Source: Bradyrhizobium sp. 141
GTDB taxonomy: Bacteria; Pseudomonadota; Alphaproteobacteria; Rhizobiales; Xanthobacteraceae
Direction of reading: 5' to 3'
Assembly: GCF_023074055.1 (NCBI RefSeq)
Contig: NZ_JADPKR010000053.1
Coordinates: 62,001-126,000, forward strand
Length of the DNA: 64,000 nt
Part shown: positions 61,171 through 64,000 of the stretch, one piece after another
Numbering within the stretch: the first letter of the stretch is position 1
How the letters are laid out: the number at the start of each line of letters is the position of its first letter
Made by a program: the position numbers and the translations under genes
Notes under the pieces: generated by a model
Seen by the model: only the letters and a program-made list of their open reading frames with translations
Told to the model about the DNA's origin: nothing
The model's database searches: none

Positions 61171-62670
61171 CTACGCCCGCGCCCGCTCGTTGCGGATGGA
61201 GAGCAGTTCCACGGGGCGGTCGGGGATGACGATGCGGAAGGTGGCGCCGAGGGTGCCTTCGACCAGGTGAATGTCGCCGCCATGGGCGCGGACCAGCTCG
61301 GCGGCGATGGCGAGGCCAAGGCCGCTGCCGCCGGGGCGGCCGGAGGTCTGGAACGCCTCGAACAGGTGATCCCGGGTCTTCTGGGGCACGCCGGGGCCGG
61401 TGTCGGAAACTTCGATGATCGCGACGGCGCCCTCGCGTTTTCCGGTGATCCGGATCTGCTGCGGGCCACCCTCGCCGGAGGAATGACTCTCCAATGCCTG
61501 GGCCGCGTTGCGGACGAGGTTAAGCAGCACCCGGAACAACTGATCGGGATCGGCATCGATCGCCAGCCCGCGCTCGATCGCAGCGACCCAGGCGATCGAG
61601 GCGTCGGAGGCGAGGCCCGCGGTCTCACGCACCTCCAGCACCACAGGCTCGATCAGGATCATGCGGCGGTCCGGCGCGGCCTCCTGGGCGCGGCCGTAGG
61701 ACAGCGTCGACTGGCAGAAGGCGATGGCGCGCTCGAGCGAGCGCACCAGCTTGGGCGCAAAGCGCTGCACCCGCGGATCCGGCACGCTGGCGAGCTGATC
61801 GGACAGAAGCTGGGCCGAGGCCAGCAGATTGCGCAAATCGTGATTGATCTTGGACACAGCGAGGCCAAGGGCGGCAAGCCGGCTCTTTTGATTCAGCATC
61901 GACATCAAATCGCGCTGCATGTCCGACAATTCGCGCTCGGCGACCCCGATCTCGTCGCTACGCTGGCTCGGCACGATGATGCCCGCGGAGCTTTCGGGGT
62001 TCTCGTGGAAGCCGACCAGGCTCGCGGTCAGCCGCCGCATCGGGCGCACAAAGAGATAATGAAGCGCGAGATAGACCAGCCCCGCGGTCAGCGCCGCGAT
62101 GATCAGCGCGACCACCACGAGGTTGCGGGAGAAACGATACATCTGCTGCCGCAGCGGCAGCTCGTCGGTCACGATCTCGATGAACTGGGCATTGCCAACG
62201 CCGGGCCCGACGATCCGGATGGCCTGGTTGCCGGTCTCCAGCATCATTCGGAACGAGCCAGTGATCGCCTCCCAGGCGGTCATGTCGCGCAGGTCGAGGT
62301 CATGCTCGATCGCGGCCGGAATGTTGTCGCTGGCGAGCAGCCGGCGCTGCTGGCCCATCTTGATGGCGACGGCGCGGGCATTGATGCTTTTCAGGATCTG
62401 GCGCGACAGCGAATCGGGAACCATGCCGAGCGGCGCCGCATCCAGCACCAACGCCGCGGTGTTGGCCGCCGCGACGCGGTCGTTCAGCCGGTTGACCCAG
62501 AAGTTGGCAATGGCGGGCACGTAGAGCAGGATGGCCGCGATCATCACCAGGGGAATGGTGAGCAGCAGCAGCTTGCCTGACAGCCCAAGCCCGCGCGTCC
62601 CGCGGGGACGCATCGCCGGCGGGTCCGGCTGATCCTGATCCTGGATCGGCTGGAGGTCTGTCGCTGCCAC
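61171..62670 (-). CDS. membrane sensor histidine kinase
   Basis: 499 residues. Spans at about 31-51 (LLLLTIPLVMIAAILLY) and 180-205 enclose a periplasmic sensor of about 125 residues. HAMP is about 205-255 (VRPMRRLTASLVGF), the H-box is SKINHDLRNLLAS (His about 275), the N-box is LLNLVRNAAQAL, with DTGPGVP and GGSGLGLAIAAEL. HDLRNLL is an HWE/HPK-like variant found in rhizobial kinases. The start is uncertain: GTG at 62670 after AGGGCGA is chosen; a TTG at 62745 lacks a site. No response regulator nearby. Confidence 0.86.
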   Translation of the reverse strand: MAATDLQPIQDQDQPDPPAMRPRGTRGLGLSGKLLLLTIPLVMIAAILLYVPAIANFWVNRLNDRVAAANTAALVLDAAPLGMVPDSLSRQILKSINARAVAIKMGQQRRLLASDNIPAAIEHDLDLRDMTAWEAITGSFRMMLETGNQAIRIVGPGVGNAQFIEIVTDELPLRQQMYRFSRNLVVVALIIAALTAGLVYLALHYLFVRPMRRLTASLVGFHENPESSAGIIVPSQRSDEIGVAERELSDMQRDLMSMLNQKSRLAALGLAVSKINHDLRNLLASAQLLSDQLASVPDPRVQRFAPKLVRSLERAIAFCQSTLSYGRAQEAAPDRRMILIEPVVLEVRETAGLASDASIAWVAAIERGLAIDADPDQLFRVLLNLVRNAAQALESHSSGEGGPQQIRITGKREGAVAIIEVSDTGPGVPQKTRDHLFEAFQTSGRPGGSGLGLAIAAELVRAHGGDIHLVEGTLGATFRIVIPDRPVELLSIRNERARA

Positions 62671-63034
62671 GAAATTCGCCCTCGCTGCCTTTGGCGGGTG
62701 AAGGATTGGCGGTGTGAAGATGCGGCCCGACCCCGGTCGGGTCAAATTACGGATCGCTAATCTGCCGGGGTAGGATGTAAGCGCTGATATCGCGAGTCGC
62801 TACCTCAAGAGTTAAAAACCCCGAGCAAACAGCGATATTCACCGGAAACGTGCGCTTGTGCGGCGTTGACGAAAACAAGGCGCTCGCTTATAAGCCGCGC
62901 AAATTGTCCGCGATGACCCGGTGCGACACCGGGAGCGGCTCTCTTGGGGCCGGAAACGGTCCGTTTTGGGCCGCATCTTCCGGACTTTACCATCAATTCT
63001 ACAGGCAAATTGCCCGGTCAGCGGAGAAAAACCC
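62671..63034. other. 364-bp divergent intergenic region
   Basis: Contains the consensus promoter for rpmH at 62866-62894 and a leader of about 130 nt. The left part should hold the kinase promoter, for which no consensus was found. No repeat or gene. Confidence 0.5.
62866..62894 (+). promoter_or_regulatory. sigma-70 promoter of rpmH-rnpA-yidC
   Basis: TTGACG (62866-62871), 17-bp spacer, TATAAG (62889-62894): the nearest to consensus in the window, as expected for a ribosomal-protein operon. Confidence 0.8.
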
Positions 63035-63169
63035 GTGAAGCGGACTTATCAACCCAGCAAACTGGTGCGCAAGCGCCGTCACGGCTTCCGTGCCCGTCTC
63101 GCCACTGCCGGCGGTCGCAAGGTTCTCGCCGCCCGCCGCGCTCGCGGCCGCAAGCGTCTGAGCGCCTGA
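63035..63169 (+). CDS. rpmH: 50S ribosomal protein L34
   Basis: 44 residues, the standard length, GTG start with GGAGAAAAA upstream. Basic protein of the large subunit: [20 protein letters not shown] then [19 protein letters not shown]. First gene of the conserved rpmH-rnpA-yidC order; a frequent chromosomal landmark. Confidence 0.98.
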   Translation: MKRTYQPSKLVRKRRHGFRARLATAGGRKVLAARRARGRKRLSA

Positions 63170-63197
63170 GCCGGACCCCCTTTTCCGGGATTTCATC

Positions 63198-63584
63198 ATG
63201 GATCGGCTGAGGCAGCGGGCGGATTTCCTCGCCGTTGCCAATGGCGCGCGGGTGAATAGTCCCGCGTTCGTCCTGCAAAGCCGCCCCCGCGATGACGGCG
63301 GCCCGGTCCGGGTCGGCTTCACCGTGACTAAAAAGAACGGCAACGCCCCCGCGCGCAATCGCATCCGGCGCCGGCTTCGCGAACTGGTGAAGCGGCTCGA
63401 TCCGGTGTCGATGCAGCCCCATCATGATTATGTGCTGGTCGGCCGAAGGGACGCGCTCTCGCGCGACTTCACGACCATGCTCGACGATCTGCGCATAGCG
63501 TTCACGAAGCCCGCGCGGCATACGCACAAAGTGCGCGGCCAAAGGCCAGGCCACGCCGCAGCGACCAGCCGCAAACCGGATTGA
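63198..63584 (+). CDS. rnpA: ribonuclease P protein component
   Basis: 128 residues. Assists the RNase P RNA in maturing tRNA 5' ends. Core: RLRQRADFLAVANGARV, VRVGFTVTKKNGNAPARNRIRRRLRE (the RNR motif; in parts) and HHDYVLVGRRDALSRDF. Basic C-terminal tail KVRGQRPGHAAATSRKPD. 28 bp after rpmH. Confidence 0.96.
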   Translation: MDRLRQRADFLAVANGARVNSPAFVLQSRPRDDGGPVRVGFTVTKKNGNAPARNRIRRRLRELVKRLDPVSMQPHHDYVLVGRRDALSRDFTTMLDDLRIAFTKPARHTHKVRGQRPGHAAATSRKPD

Positions 63585-63600
63585 TGACGAGACAATAGTG

Positions 63601-64000
63601 ATGACCGACAATCGCAATACCATCCTCGCCGTCATTCTCTCCGGCCTGGTGCTGATCGCCTGGCAGTATTTCTACAATGTGCCGGCGATGGAGAAGCAGC
63701 GCGCCCAGCAGCAGACCCAGGCCGAGCTCCAGAAGGGCACGCCGCAGCCGACCGCATCGGCGACGCCGGGCAGCGCGCCGCACCCGGGCAACGCGACTCA
63801 GCCGGCAACGCCGGGCGCGAACCAGCAGGCTCAGCCGGTCGTTGCGCGCGATGCCGCGATCGCCGCCAGCCCGCGCGTGAAGATCGACACGCCGCGGATC
63901 GCCGGCAGCATCTCCTTGAAGGGCGGCCGCATCGACGACCTCGCGCTGGTGCAATTCCGCGAAACGGTCGACCCGAAGTCACCGCCGATCATCCTCTATT
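63601..64000 (+). CDS. yidC: membrane protein insertase YidC (partial, 3' end outside window)
   Basis: First 133 codons of YidC/OxaA, which inserts and folds inner-membrane proteins alone or with SecYEG. N-terminal span 8-25 (ILAVILSGLVLIAWQYF) precedes the periplasmic P1 domain, preceded by a Gln/Pro/Ala-rich linker (QQTQAELQKGTPQPTASATPG, in parts) typical of alphaproteobacterial YidC; ISLKGGRIDDLAL is a P1 landmark. ATG at 63601, 16 bp after rnpA. Runs off the right edge. Confidence 0.95.
   Translation, partial: MTDNRNTILAVILSGLVLIAWQYFYNVPAMEKQRAQQQTQAELQKGTPQPTASATPGSAPHPGNATQPATPGANQQAQPVVARDAAIAASPRVKIDTPRIAGSISLKGGRIDDLALVQFRETVDPKSPPIILY

Overview
The window reads as chromosomal DNA of a Bradyrhizobium-type alphaproteobacterium. 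The evidence is high GC with strong third-position bias, a PhnCDE/PhnM phosphonate block, a FegA/FegB-like iron pair, EcfG-type general-stress promoters (GGAAC-N16/17-CGTT), a FixK2-like box, many small Bradyrhizobium-style secreted proteins, and several palindromic intergenic elements of kinds that recur in Rhizobiales genomes. No phage, insertion sequence, transposase or CRISPR array was seen.

Layout. 1-5078: phosphonate uptake (phnE, phnD, phnC, leftward) divergent from a hexapeptide acyltransferase, phnM and a 2H-phosphoesterase-like gene (rightward). A Pho-box-like triple repeat lies between the two arms, and a hairpin covers the phnC ribosome binding site. 5088-12065: SBP56/methanethiol oxidase with an overlapping membrane protein, a DHDPS-family aldolase, a chemoreceptor, and a MarR-crotonase operon. 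12110-15686: TetR divergent from EmrA/EmrB efflux. 15758-21400: tannase/feruloyl esterase, GntP permease, patatin and serA. 21669-26482: triple rhodanese, then a PepSY protein and TonB receptor. 26694-29844: second DHDPS-family enzyme divergent from an FAD-linked oxidoreductase and its GntR regulator. 29851-34668: two small proteins, YgiQ radical SAM, an ABM-fold protein, Rrf2 and a methyltransferase.

34856-40552 is an accessory-looking stretch with looser intergenic spacing. It holds a class III cyclase fused to an alpha/beta hydrolase, an orphan periplasmic binding protein, an orphan double-PAS histidine kinase and a small membrane-anchored protein. 40679-45041: luciferase-like monooxygenase, a two-HKD phospholipase D protein and a Tat-exported PLP enzyme. 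45136-48921: a cluster of very small membrane or secreted proteins, including three consecutive Gly/Ser-rich secreted proteins. Two of the small genes have consensus EcfG promoters.

49031-55982: a polysaccharide locus (Wzy-like polymerase, GH5 hydrolase, Wzz protein with a degenerate kinase domain) followed by a zinc alcohol dehydrogenase and a methyltransferase. 56215-59119: an ABM-like stress gene, an orphan UUCG terminator that may end a small RNA, two tandem Rnk-like proteins, a small membrane protein and a PhyH dioxygenase. 59177-62670: a gene fragment, a secreted protein, queD between a normal and a decayed tRNA-Arg(ACG), and a histidine kinase. 62866-64000: a consensus sigma-70 promoter driving rpmH-rnpA-yidC.

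The strongest regulatory observations are: (i) palindromes overlapping the start codons of the MarR and Rrf2 genes, with promoters spaced so that the mRNAs could be leaderless; (ii) a group of small genes with EcfG promoters; (iii) the hairpin masking the phnC Shine-Dalgarno. No single unmistakably new system was found. The best candidates for undescribed biology are the cyclase-hydrolase fusion, the Gly/Ser-rich secreted protein cluster and the polysaccharide locus with a dead kinase.
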